Below are positions 48,006 through 56,498 of a stretch of DNA of 64,000 bases, in pieces. A program made the translations under genes and the position numbers. The notes under the pieces are model-generated. The model was not told the DNA's origin, made no database searches, and saw only the letters and a program-made list of their open reading frames with translations. Each line of letters starts with the position of its first letter. Positions within the stretch are counted from its first letter, which is position 1. The stretch comes from Saprospiraceae bacterium (GTDB taxonomy: Bacteria; Bacteroidota; Bacteroidia; Chitinophagales; Saprospiraceae): NCBI GenBank assembly GCA_016717145.1, contig JADKGD010000004.1, positions 124,001 through 188,000 on the forward strand, read 5' to 3'.

Positions 48006-48710
48006 ATGATTTCAAAAAAAGTAGTTTCAGTGCAGCATGCTTTGTACGGAGTAAAAGATAGTATGACATTAATGATTGGAGGTTTTGGGCTTTGTGGGAT
48101 ACCTGAGAATGCCATTGCTCATTTGGTTGAGCTTGGGGTAAAGGACCTCACCTGTATCTCAAATAACGCAGGTGTTGATGATTTTGGCTTGGGTTTGCTG
48201 TTGCAAAAAAAACAAATCAGGAAAATGATTTCATCTTATGTCGGTGAAAATGAAGAATTTGAAAGACAAATGCTTTCTGGGGAGCTAGAAGTGGAACTTA
48301 TCCCGCAAGGCACACTGGCAGAAAGATGCAAAGCTGCCCAGGGAGGATTTCCGGCATTTTATACGCCTGCGGGTTATGGAACCGAAGTGGCAGATGGAAA
48401 GGAAACGCGGGAGTTTAATGGTAAAATGTACATACTCGAAAAAGCTTTTGAAGCTGACATCGCTATAGTCAAAGCCTGGAAAGGTGATGAAGCCGGCAAT
48501 TTGATTTTCAAAGGCACAGCCCGTAATTTTAACCCTTGTATGTGTGGCGCTGCAAAAATTACGATTGCTGAAGTGGAGGAACTTGTACCTTTGGGTGATT
48601 TGGATCCGAATTTTATTCATATCCCCGGTATTTTTGTCCAACGCATTTTTGAAGGTAAAAAGTATGAAAAACGTATTGAACAAAGGACTGTAAGACAAAG
48701 ATCAGCATGA
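48006..48710 (+). CDS. scoA: 3-oxoacid CoA-transferase subunit A
   Basis: ScoA is the alpha subunit of succinyl-CoA:3-ketoacid CoA-transferase, which activates acetoacetate. The 234-residue length matches. Characteristic blocks are MIGGFGLCGIPENAI, ISNNAGVDDFGLGLLL, IPQGTLAERCKAAQGGFPAFYTPAG and KGTARNFNPCMCGAA. The beta subunit with the catalytic glutamate is not adjacent: an SMR transporter gene overlaps its stop instead. A separate scoB must exist elsewhere if the enzyme is active. Confidence 0.94.
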   Translation: MISKKVVSVQHALYGVKDSMTLMIGGFGLCGIPENAIAHLVELGVKDLTCISNNAGVDDFGLGLLLQKKQIRKMISSYVGENEEFERQMLSGELEVELIPQGTLAERCKAAQGGFPAFYTPAGYGTEVADGKETREFNGKMYILEKAFEADIAIVKAWKGDEAGNLIFKGTARNFNPCMCGAAKITIAEVEELVPLGDLDPNFIHIPGIFVQRIFEGKKYEKRIEQRTVRQRSA

Positions 48711-49033
48711 TGGGTTACGTCTACCTGGCTTTAACCATCATCTTTGAATCAGCGGCAATTGTTTTTATGAAACAGGCCGATGGGATGAACCATAAGGTCC
48801 ACCTTGTGATAGGAGGATTATTATATGGGGCAACATTTTTCCTGCTTACTATGGCACTTAAATATCTTCCAATGGGATACACAAACGCCATTTGGGCAGG
48901 AACCAGCACCTTTTTAGTGTATGTAATTGGATCCATTTATTTTAAAGACAAAACATCAATTCTGGAATTCTTTTTTCTTTTTTGTATTCTTACAGGCATC
49001 GTAGGGCTTAATTTTTTGTCAAAAGGGAAATGA
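48707..49033 (+). CDS. SMR family transporter (EmrE-like)
   Basis: This 108-residue protein has the four helices of small multidrug resistance transporters. The intramembrane glutamate is seen in LTIIFESAAIVFMKQADGMN (Glu14 or nearby). The motif YLPMGYTNAIWAGTSTFLVY is the conserved third-helix region. Such proteins act as dimers that exchange protons for cationic drugs or guanidinium-type compounds. The ATG overlaps the scoA stop by 4 bases (ATGA), so translation is coupled. Confidence 0.9.
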   Translation: MMGYVYLALTIIFESAAIVFMKQADGMNHKVHLVIGGLLYGATFFLLTMALKYLPMGYTNAIWAGTSTFLVYVIGSIYFKDKTSILEFFFLFCILTGIVGLNFLSKGK

Positions 49034-49077
49034 TTTGACAATATTAGGCTGTTTTTAGAAAAAAATACATATACTAT

Positions 49078-49107
49078 TTTGTAAATCAAACTAATAACTT
49101 ACCTTTG
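49078..49107 (+). promoter_or_regulatory. Predicted promoter of the rpsF-rpsR-rplI operon
   Basis: TTTG at 49078-49081 and TACCTTTG at 49100-49107 form a -33/-7 pair at 18-base spacing, the best promoter match in the window. The rpsF start is 48 bases downstream, leaving a short leader in which autoregulatory control would be possible. Confidence 0.7.
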
Positions 49108-49155
49108 CAGCCCGAAATAAAATTTTTATTTATTAATTAATACTTCAAATCAAAT

Positions 49156-49677
49156 ATGAATCATTATGAAGTTAATTTCATCATCGATCCCGTTCTGTCA
49201 GGTGATGAAATAAAATCGACAGCTAGCACATACGAAACCATGTTAAAAGACCTGGGTTGTACTATTGTGCATGTAAATGAAATGGGTTTAAGACAATTGG
49301 CTTATCCTATCAATAAAAAATCTTCAGGAATTTATTATTGTATTGAGTACACTGCAGTAAATGGTTCTGCCATTGCTAAGTTGGAATTGGCTTTGAGAAG
49401 AGATGAACGAATCATGCGATTTCTTACGATCAGCCTTGACAAATACGCGGTTCAATACAATGAAGACAGAAGAGCTGGTAAAATTAGCGCGTACAAGAAA
49501 AAGGAATCAAAGAAAAAAACTTTTGACAATGGTCCTGCACCTGTATCGGCACCGGTTGCACCAATAGCACAAAAAGAAATAGCTCCTGCGCCTGTTGAGG
49601 CTGCTCCGATCATAGAAGAGATCAAGGCGGCTGTTGCCGAAGTTGCTGCTCCTATCATTGTAGCTGAAGAAGAATAA
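49156..49677 (+). CDS. rpsF: 30S ribosomal protein bS6
   Basis: The first 115 residues or so are a standard bS6 (MNHYEVNFIIDPVLSGDEI, KKSSGIYYCIEYTAVNG, RRDERIMRFLTISLDKYAVQ). It binds bS18 at the 30S platform. After an Arg/Lys-rich stretch follows a tail of about 45 residues composed mostly of Ala, Pro, Glu and Val (repeats like PAPV and PII). The 173-residue total is longer than the usual 95-135. It is first in a three-gene ribosomal operon. Confidence 0.96.
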   Translation: MNHYEVNFIIDPVLSGDEIKSTASTYETMLKDLGCTIVHVNEMGLRQLAYPINKKSSGIYYCIEYTAVNGSAIAKLELALRRDERIMRFLTISLDKYAVQYNEDRRAGKISAYKKKESKKKTFDNGPAPVSAPVAPIAQKEIAPAPVEAAPIIEEIKAAVAEVAAPIIVAEEE

Positions 49678-49710
49678 TCTATTGACTAATCCTTTCAAAA
49701 ATAAAATAAA

Positions 49711-49977
49711 ATGGCATCTAGAGACGATATAAAATTTTTAAGTAATCCTACTATAGGTTCACAAAGAAAAAAATATTGCCGATTTAAAAAATACGGCATT
49801 AAGTATATTGATTATAAAGATTCAGAGTTTTTGCTTCAGTTTATCAATGAGCAAGGAAAACTTCTTCCACGAAGAATTACCGGAAACTCACTAAAATACC
49901 AAAAATTGGTAGCGGTAGCTGTAAAACGTTCAAGACATTTGGCTATTCTGCCTTATGTTGCTGACTTATTAAAATAA
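49711..49977 (+). CDS. rpsR: 30S ribosomal protein bS18
   Basis: This 88-residue bS18 has the typical core: KKYCRFKKYGIKYIDYKD, LLPRRITGNSLKYQKLVAVAVKRSRHLAILPYV. It forms a heterodimer with bS6 on the 30S subunit. It starts 34 bases after rpsF and 21 bases before rplI. Confidence 0.97.
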   Translation: MASRDDIKFLSNPTIGSQRKKYCRFKKYGIKYIDYKDSEFLLQFINEQGKLLPRRITGNSLKYQKLVAVAVKRSRHLAILPYVADLLK

Positions 49978-49998
49978 TCTTTAAAATTATTATAAAAA

Positions 49999-50445
49999 AT
50001 GGACATCATTCTTTTAAAAGATATAGACAAACTGGGAGACAAACATGATATTGTTAAAGTTAAACCAGGTTACGGTAGAAATTACCTAATTCCTCAGGGT
50101 CTGGCAGTAAATGCAAACTCGATCAACAGGAAAAAACTTGAAACTATTGTTGCAGAAGAAGAGGCTCTGGAAATGGCAAGATTGGATGAATACAAAGCAA
50201 TAGCGGCAAGATTGGAAGGTCAGGTGCTTAAAATAGCTGTTAAAGCCGGTACTTCCGGTAAAATATTCGGAAGTGTAACCAATGTTCAGGTGGCTCAGGC
50301 GTTGAAAGATCAGTTGGATTTTGAAGTAGAGCGTAAAAAAATTCATCTTCCGGAAGATATCAAAGAACTTGGTACATATACGGCAGAATTGAGGTTGCAT
50401 AAAGAAGTCGTCACAAAGATAGATTTCGAATTGCTTCAGGATTAA
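49999..50445 (+). CDS. rplI: 50S ribosomal protein bL9
   Basis: This 148-residue bL9 has the diagnostic N-terminal domain (MDIILLKDIDKLGDKHDIVKVKPGYGRNYLIP, seen from GDKHDIVKVKPGYGRNYL), a long connecting helix, and the C-terminal domain (TSGKIFGSVTNVQVAQAL). It is the last gene of the operon; a strong terminator follows 23 bases later. Confidence 0.97.
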   Translation: MDIILLKDIDKLGDKHDIVKVKPGYGRNYLIPQGLAVNANSINRKKLETIVAEEEALEMARLDEYKAIAARLEGQVLKIAVKAGTSGKIFGSVTNVQVAQALKDQLDFEVERKKIHLPEDIKELGTYTAELRLHKEVVTKIDFELLQD

Positions 50446-50468
50446 TATATAAGTAATATAATATATGT

Positions 50469-50502
50469 AAGGCCTTGTCATTTATTTGATAAGGCCTTTT
50501 TT
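50469..50502 (+). terminator. Rho-independent terminator of the ribosomal operon
   Basis: The stem AAGGCCTTGTCA/TGATAAGGCCTT has one mismatch and a seven-base loop, followed by a T7 tract. Confidence 0.88.
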
Positions 50503-50570
50503 TATGCTAATATCTTATTGCTTGCAAGCGGATCATTTTTTACTACAGTCAAATGAAGATTGAGTTTATC

Positions 50571-51279
50571 TTATTTATTTAATGCAAGTAAAACTTCATC
50601 ATACATTTCAGCAACCCATTCGCTATACATTTTTTCTGAGGGGTGGAGTTTATCATTGGCAAGATAGCTTAAATCATCTTTTGCTTTTAGTGAAATGGTC
50701 GTGATATTGACGTATTTGATATCCATTTCATCTGAAATCGTTTTGTTGATTTTGTTGTAAGCTGCAATCTCCATAGCTGTTTTTATGGAGTTCCCTCCGA
50801 ACGGAGTGACACTATAATCAGGAATGGACAACACTATGACGTTTTCTTTTGATGTCGCATACAATAAGGCCTTATTGAGCAAAATGGTGAAGTTGGCAGG
50901 ATACGTATTAATATCATGTCCACTATATTGATCATTTACACCTATCAATAAGGTGACCAGATTATACGAATGCTCTTGTAAATTAGCTGAGCTGATTGCC
51001 TGTATGAGATTGTCACATGTCCAGCCAGTTTTTCAATTATTTTTGGATTTTCCGGCAATAAAAGCCGTTGGCTATTAGTTTTGTTTTTAATAAAAACGGG
51101 AATGATGATTCTTGAGGCACATTATGCCCTATGGTATAACTATCTCCTAATGCCAGAAAGCTTACCATTTTTTGCTCCTGAGGTCCTGGATCTTCTATTA
51201 CTGATACGGTCGAATGGTTACAGGACATGACTGTTATGGAAACAAAAAGCACACATAATTTCAAACAGGTATATTCCAT
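50571..51279 (-). CDS. SGNH/GDSL hydrolase lipoprotein (two frameshifts)
   Basis: This gene encodes a lipid-anchored SGNH hydrolase. The start at 51279 (MEYTCLKLCVLF) gives a lipoprotein signal ending in ITVMSC, with the cysteine as lipid site. Block I is FLALGDSYTIG (catalytic Ser), block III is LLIGVNDQ, and the final catalytic pair is in NDKLHPS. The first frame stops at 51037; restoring one T near 51055 gives LLPENPKII and one A near 51030 gives KTGWTCDNLIQA, after which the second half is read. About 236 residues in total. The likely substrate is an ester, possibly of acetylated sugars or lipids; specificity is not predictable. Confidence 0.8.
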
Positions 51280-51385
51280 GACGCGAATTCTAAAATTTGA
51301 TACAGAACAAATCGGGCTCCATCTTTTAACGGATGATTGATCGTAAACACACAAATTTATAAAATGTTATAAGTAGTTGAGCATA

Positions 51386-52126
51386 TTAAAAGTCGAAATG
51401 ACTGCTATTAGCTTTCAATAACTTTTCTTTTTGTATATAATCAGGCATGATATTGTAGACTATCTTCCAGAATTTGTCTGAATGATTCATCTCAATAAGA
51501 TGTGCCAACTCATGAATCACCACATAATCAATAACGTCAGGAGGGGCAAAAAAAAGACGCACAGAAAAATTTAAGTTTTTGCCCGTTGAGCAACTGCCCC
51601 AATTTGATGTATTGTATTTTAGTCTGACGCTATTTATGGGTTTATTAAAATAATTGGAATTGTAATAATTGACTCTTTCAGTGATGTGTTTTAAAAAATA
51701 TTTTTGTGAAAATTTAATCAACAAATTTTTGATTAGTTTATGAGAGTCGTAGTTGCCTTTCGATGGGATATCAATTTTTAGTATACCTTCTTTTTGTAAT
51801 TTTATCGAACCACTTTCTTTATCGGATGAAATAATTTCCAAAAGAAAGTTTAATCCACCTATTTTAAATATATCTCCGTCATTATAGACTTTTAGATTGA
51901 CATATCTGTCAAGTAATGTTGGTTTTGTAGCTTTTAACTGTCTCAACCAATTACTGGCCCACTCGACATGTTTATTGACATTAGATGTAAAAAGGAAAGC
52001 TTTGGGCACCCTCAATATTACATGCGTTCCGCCCAAAGCTACCCGGGCATTGGCCCTTTTTTCTTCAATTATCTTCAAAGGGACCTTTATCCCATCTATC
52101 TCTATGTAATAAAGTTTATTACCCAT
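51386..52126 (-). CDS. YgjP-like M48-type metallopeptidase (DUF45)
   Basis: This 246-residue protein contains the zinc-binding motif HELAH (His205, Glu206, His209) in YVVIHELAHLIEMNHSDKFW. The strongly conserved KYNTSNWGSCSTGKNLNFSVRL precedes it (seen as WGSCSTGKNLNF). This is the YgjP/WLM-type fold often encoded with type I restriction systems or alone. No signal peptide is present, so it is cytoplasmic. The start overlaps the end of serC by 8 bases, so the pair is translationally coupled. Confidence 0.88.
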   Translation of the reverse strand: MGNKLYYIEIDGIKVPLKIIEEKRANARVALGGTHVILRVPKAFLFTSNVNKHVEWASNWLRQLKATKPTLLDRYVNLKVYNDGDIFKIGGLNFLLEIISSDKESGSIKLQKEGILKIDIPSKGNYDSHKLIKNLLIKFSQKYFLKHITERVNYYNSNYFNKPINSVRLKYNTSNWGSCSTGKNLNFSVRLFFAPPDVIDYVVIHELAHLIEMNHSDKFWKIVYNIMPDYIQKEKLLKANSSHFDF

Positions 52127-53186
52127 TATTTTTTTCGAATTCCTTCATAACGCCTATCAGTTGTTGAATACCTTCCATAGACATTGCATTATACGTAGAT
52201 GCCCTGAAGCCACCTACAGATCTGTGGCCTTCTAAACCTATACAACCAGCCTCTTTACATTTTGTCAGAAAATCTTTTTCCAATTCAGAATCTTTCAAAA
52301 GAAAGCAGATATTCATATTGGATCTGTCTTCGGTCTCGTTTGGGCAAAAGAACAGTGGATTTCTATCGATTTCATTATATAAAGCAGCCGCCTTGGCTTC
52401 ATTCATCTTCTGTATGCCCGATACCCCTCCATTTTTTTTGATCCATCTTAATGTCAACATAGATACATAAACCGGAAAAACGGGTGGTGTATTGTACATT
52501 GAACCAGCTTCGATATGGTTGGTATATTTCAGCATAGCCGGAATTTTGCGGCTTACTTTGCCTAGAATGGATTTTCTGACGATAACAAGTGTTGTGCCCG
52601 CCGGGCCCATATTTTTTTGAGCACCTGCGTATATCAGATCAAATTTATTAACATCAATGACCCGGCTAAAGATATCTGAAGACATATCACAAACGAATGG
52701 AACACTTGTTTCCGGAAAGGACTTATACTGTGTTCCGAATATCGTATTATTGCTTGTCAAATGTACATACTTATAGCTTGGGTCAATAGTATAACCTTTT
52801 GGAATATAGTTATAATTTTTATCTTTTGATGACGCAATCACATCCACGTGTCCATAAAGTTTTCCGTCGTTTATTGCTTTAGATGCCCAGGTTCCGGTAT
52901 CCACATATGCTGCCTTTTCAGTTTCGTCCAATATATTCATTGGTGCCATATAAAACTGAGAGCTTGCCCCACCTGATAGAAACAATACCTCATGTTCATC
53001 ACCTATGTGCATTAATTCTTTGACTAAAGCCACTGCTTCGTCCATCACAGCAATAAATTCTTTTGATCTGTGTGAAATTTCAAGAATCGAAAATTCCATA
53101 CCATTAAAGTCAAGTACGGCTTTAGCCGCTTCTTCTATTACTTCATGAGGTAATATAGCCGGACCCGCATAAAAATTATATTTCAT
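52119..53186 (-). CDS. serC: Phosphoserine aminotransferase
   Basis: SerC converts 3-phosphohydroxypyruvate to phosphoserine and also acts in pyridoxine synthesis in some bacteria. The 355-residue length is normal. Motifs are NFYAGPAILPHEVIEEAA at the N-terminus, FLSGGASSQFYMAPMN, and the PLP lysine in YAGAQKNMGPAG (Lys191). The C-terminal GLEGHRSVGGFRASTYNAMS is typical. It overlaps the metallopeptidase gene at its 3' end. Confidence 0.96.
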   Translation of the reverse strand: MKYNFYAGPAILPHEVIEEAAKAVLDFNGMEFSILEISHRSKEFIAVMDEAVALVKELMHIGDEHEVLFLSGGASSQFYMAPMNILDETEKAAYVDTGTWASKAINDGKLYGHVDVIASSKDKNYNYIPKGYTIDPSYKYVHLTSNNTIFGTQYKSFPETSVPFVCDMSSDIFSRVIDVNKFDLIYAGAQKNMGPAGTTLVIVRKSILGKVSRKIPAMLKYTNHIEAGSMYNTPPVFPVYVSMLTLRWIKKNGGVSGIQKMNEAKAAALYNEIDRNPLFFCPNETEDRSNMNICFLLKDSELEKDFLTKCKEAGCIGLEGHRSVGGFRASTYNAMSMEGIQQLIGVMKEFEKNNG

Positions 53187-53467
53187 TTTTTACTTTTTAT
53201 TATATTAGGCACAAAGGTCAGAAAATCCATTCATTTTAACTGTTAACTATTCCCAAATGTTTTGTGCTGCTGAAAATAATATTAAATCACACGTATTTTT
53301 GGAAAGGTGTTTTGGACGTCTTCCCTGGTTTCTGCATTATGTAGCTTGCAGTAAGTTCGGGTTTTTTTTAAAAGTACTTTTCATCGCAAATGCAGGTTAC
53401 CCTCTTAAACAATACAAAATGTCTTCCCTTCATAATAAAGTGCAATTTTATTTTTGAAAGGGAAGCA

Positions 53468-54181
53468 TTATGGATTAAAACTTTTCAATTTCAACAAAAA
53501 CTCATCACGTTTCGATCGGCTGATAGGAACTGCAAAATTGTTTTTTAATATTATTTCATCATTGTTCCATTCTTGAATATGCTTAAGATTTATAATATAG
53601 CTTCTGTGGCAAATAAACAAGAATTCAGATTCACATAAGCTTAACAATTGCTGCAATGATTTTCTAACTGTAATTTTCTGATCACGGATGGTTATTATAG
53701 TGACGTATACATGATCAGACTGTATATAAAGTATTTCATTTGCATTGATGTTGTAATTATTTTTTCCATCCTGTAAAGTTATCACAGGCTGTACAACCTG
53801 ACTGGCCTCATGTAAATGATAGGCTGCTTCAACAGTAGTCCATAGCGTTTCTTTTTGTATCGGTTTGGTAAGATATCCTGAAGGATTTGTTTTTAGTGCC
53901 TCGGCCAGAATCCGCTGGTCGTACTGAGAAGTCAGATATACATAAGGTGGGTTACTAATTTGTTCTGATAGAAAATTGGCAAAATCTATCCCTGATTTTT
54001 GTCCATATAATCTGATGTCAAGCAAGACTAAATCTGGACATCTAAGCCTGTAAGCCTGGACAGCTTCATCATACGAAATGGCGATACTCAAAACGTTGTG
54101 ATCTCTTTCTTCGAGATAATATTTGATGGTTTCGGCAATGAGTATCTCATCTTCCACAATGAGAATATTGAGTGATTTCAT
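53468..54181 (-). CDS. LytTR family response regulator
   Basis: This 237-residue regulator has an N-terminal receiver domain with phosphoacceptor Asp55 (LVLLDIRLYG), the Thr/Ser switch (YVYLTSQYD) and lysine in GYLTKPIQ. The C-terminal LytTR DNA-binding domain runs from about residue 140 (ILYIQSDHVYVTI ... CHRSYIINLKHIQEW). LytTR regulators control secreted or cell-surface factors in many bacteria. A sensor kinase gene lies 170 bases upstream on the same strand and is its probable partner. Confidence 0.93.
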   Translation of the reverse strand: MKSLNILIVEDEILIAETIKYYLEERDHNVLSIAISYDEAVQAYRLRCPDLVLLDIRLYGQKSGIDFANFLSEQISNPPYVYLTSQYDQRILAEALKTNPSGYLTKPIQKETLWTTVEAAYHLHEASQVVQPVITLQDGKNNYNINANEILYIQSDHVYVTIITIRDQKITVRKSLQQLLSLCESEFLFICHRSYIINLKHIQEWNNDEIILKNNFAVPISRSKRDEFLLKLKSFNP

Positions 54182-54352
54182 GGTGAAGATCGTTTTTTCT
54201 CTTTAAAATTGCTTAAAGATAATAACATTTAATAATAACATCTAACAATAAAATATAATAGCTTCATTAGACAAAGTAATATCGGTTTTGTTTGATTTTG
54301 GAGCTATAATCTGTGAAAATATGGCTAATGAAGATGTGTCCTTGCCGTTGGT

Positions 54353-56134
54353 TTATATTTTCGAGACTGTTTTCTCTTGAAAAATCATCTTAAAAACAGC
54401 CCCATTATCATTATAATGGCAATGTTCTGCTTGCAATTGTCTAACCATATTGTTGATCAGGCTGAGGCCCAATTTATGTTTATCTCCTTTGGTGGTATGT
54501 GTTTCATGATAACCTGGCCCGTTATCCGCGTAGACTAAAACGTACTTTTCTTCGACGCGTGTGATAGATACTTTTATAGATGTTTCTTGACCTGGATTGC
54601 TATGTTTTAATGAATTACTGATCAGTTCAGTAAATATGATGCCCAAAGGTAAGACCGTCTCAATGTTCAAGTGTATTTCTTGAACATCGTACTCAGTCAA
54701 AAACTGATTTTGTGCTGTAAATAAATTTTTAAAATTATTTATCAGATTTTCAAGGTATACCTTCATATCCAATTTTTCAAACTCACCAGATGTGCTCAAT
54801 TGATCATGAATAATGGAAATGCTGTTTATTTTAGTGGATATTTCATCAAAATATGTCTTTAGTTGGTGATTTTCCTTCTTGTTGCCATAGATAGTCATTA
54901 GGCCTATGACTAGTTGTAGATTGTTTTTTACACGATGATGGATTTCTGTCAATAAAACGGCTTTCTTTTGATCGGCTTCATTGATTTTTTTATTCTGCGC
55001 TGCTATTTTATTTCTCTTATAATAGTTGCTAAAGACTGCCCAAACTAAGGCAAGGATTAGCACTGACATGACACCAAGACTTACCTTTAATATCCTACCT
55101 ATTTTCTCAGATGTTTTTAACTTATCTTGTTCTTTTTCGATTGCAAAGTTTATCGCATTATTGGTGACTGTCTGCTTGTCTATAATCAGTTTGGATTTTG
55201 CTTCATTTTCGTTACTTTTTTTAAGATAGAAATAGGCAGAGTCGATCATGTTCTTTTTTTCAAAAATAGTTGTTTTGATCCTATGGATTCTACCTAGTAC
55301 CTCATAATACAATTCATCATTTACAGGCATTTGTTCGATTAGTTGCGAAGCATAAGCTAGTTGCTCCATAGATTCATTTATTTTGCCTACTTTGAGAAGT
55401 TTCCTTGCGATATTATTAGCTACCTCTGCTGCAACGCGGTAATCGTTGTCTAAAAGATAAGCATCAATGGCTCTTTTATTGTAAAAAATGGAAGTGTCAA
55501 CTTCATTAGCTAATATCCCTAAAAGTAGATTGCCGTCAGCGATGGATTTATTGTTAGTATCCCTACGGCCCAATTCTACTGCTTTTTGAGCATAAAGCCA
55601 GGAAGAATCTTTATTAATTGATCTCAGGTACGACGAATATCTTACGCAGTAATAAGACTCAATGTTAAGTAATCTATGTTCTTGAATTAACGTATTTGCC
55701 AATTTAAGGTGATGTAGACAATCTCCGGATCTATCTATAAATTCTTGAATTCTTGCTAAAGAAATATGGGCTTTTGCAACCATATCCCAATATGTTAAAG
55801 GCTCAGCATCTCTGATAAGGTTGTAATAAAGATTCATGGCATCTTCAAACTTTGATTGAAGCTCGAACGACTCGCCTTTCTCGATTTCTATCTGGAATCT
55901 TAACTTGCAGGTTGATTTTCCATTTTTGCTAATAATTGCAAGGAGAGAATCAGCCAATATAATAGCTTTAAAATTATTCTTGCTTCTATTTAATTTCTTT
56001 AGAAGAGTATACTCTTTCTCTAAACCTAGATCATCACAATCCATAGCTTGCGCAGAGATATTGCCCAACATCATAAGTAAGATCAGCCCAATAGTGAACT
56101 TTCTTGATAAGATTTGATGAACCCCTATTTCCAT
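54353..56134 (-). CDS. TPR-containing sensor histidine kinase (HisKA_2 type)
   Basis: This 593-residue kinase has a signal peptide (FTIGLILLMMLGNISAQA), a periplasmic TPR-like helical region of about 300 residues, a single membrane helix (about 349-371) and a cytoplasmic kinase. HisKA_2 is LLTEIHHRVKNNLQLVIGLM with the phospho-histidine at 399/400. HATPase motifs are ELISNSLKHS, VYADNGPGYHE and LGLSLINNMVRQL. The TPR sensor region suggests detection of a protein or envelope signal. The downstream LytTR regulator is the likely partner. Confidence 0.92.
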   Translation of the reverse strand: MEIGVHQILSRKFTIGLILLMMLGNISAQAMDCDDLGLEKEYTLLKKLNRSKNNFKAIILADSLLAIISKNGKSTCKLRFQIEIEKGESFELQSKFEDAMNLYYNLIRDAEPLTYWDMVAKAHISLARIQEFIDRSGDCLHHLKLANTLIQEHRLLNIESYYCVRYSSYLRSINKDSSWLYAQKAVELGRRDTNNKSIADGNLLLGILANEVDTSIFYNKRAIDAYLLDNDYRVAAEVANNIARKLLKVGKINESMEQLAYASQLIEQMPVNDELYYEVLGRIHRIKTTIFEKKNMIDSAYFYLKKSNENEAKSKLIIDKQTVTNNAINFAIEKEQDKLKTSEKIGRILKVSLGVMSVLILALVWAVFSNYYKRNKIAAQNKKINEADQKKAVLLTEIHHRVKNNLQLVIGLMTIYGNKKENHQLKTYFDEISTKINSISIIHDQLSTSGEFEKLDMKVYLENLINNFKNLFTAQNQFLTEYDVQEIHLNIETVLPLGIIFTELISNSLKHSNPGQETSIKVSITRVEEKYVLVYADNGPGYHETHTTKGDKHKLGLSLINNMVRQLQAEHCHYNDNGAVFKMIFQEKTVSKI

Positions 56135-56219
56135 AATTCATTTATAGAACAGCAAAGTAAAGGTAGGAAATTAATTTCATATAATAATATCAGATAAATG
56201 TTCTAGACGGCGCTCCTAG

Positions 56220-56420
56220 TGTTCTGAATGGTATATTTTTCAGACTTTTTGGCTTTAAGGCATTCGATGGTTTTTATTGTCTATATTATCTTTTTCATAT
56301 TCTGATCTCCTTTTTGTCATTGTGCTTTTCGAAGTGCGGTCACTGAGCGAAGTGTCGAAGTGCGGTCACTGAGCTTGTCGAAGTGTACCGTTCAGAACAT
56401 CTAGGCTACCATTCAGAACA
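56220..56420. repeat. Inverted and direct repeat cluster
   Basis: TGTTCTGAATGGTA at 56220-56233 is perfectly inverted at 56407-56420 (TACCATTCAGAACA), and again with one mismatch at 56386-56399. Between them, GAAGTGCGGTCACTGAGC occurs twice in direct order (about 56333 and 56358). The block lies between the kinase gene and the giant surface protein. It is non-coding; similar GCTCAGTG-type sequence is found at 37150-37232. Confidence 0.7.
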
Positions 56421-56498
56421 TTGTTAACTTTAGTTGCACACCGTTTGATTCTCATTTCTAATTTTTGCGGTCTTAATAACAATTTATTAAATTTTAGT

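Noticed and set aside
53257..53457. 66-codon plus-strand frame between serC and the LytTR gene
   Set aside because: No recognisable domain, and no support beyond being open.
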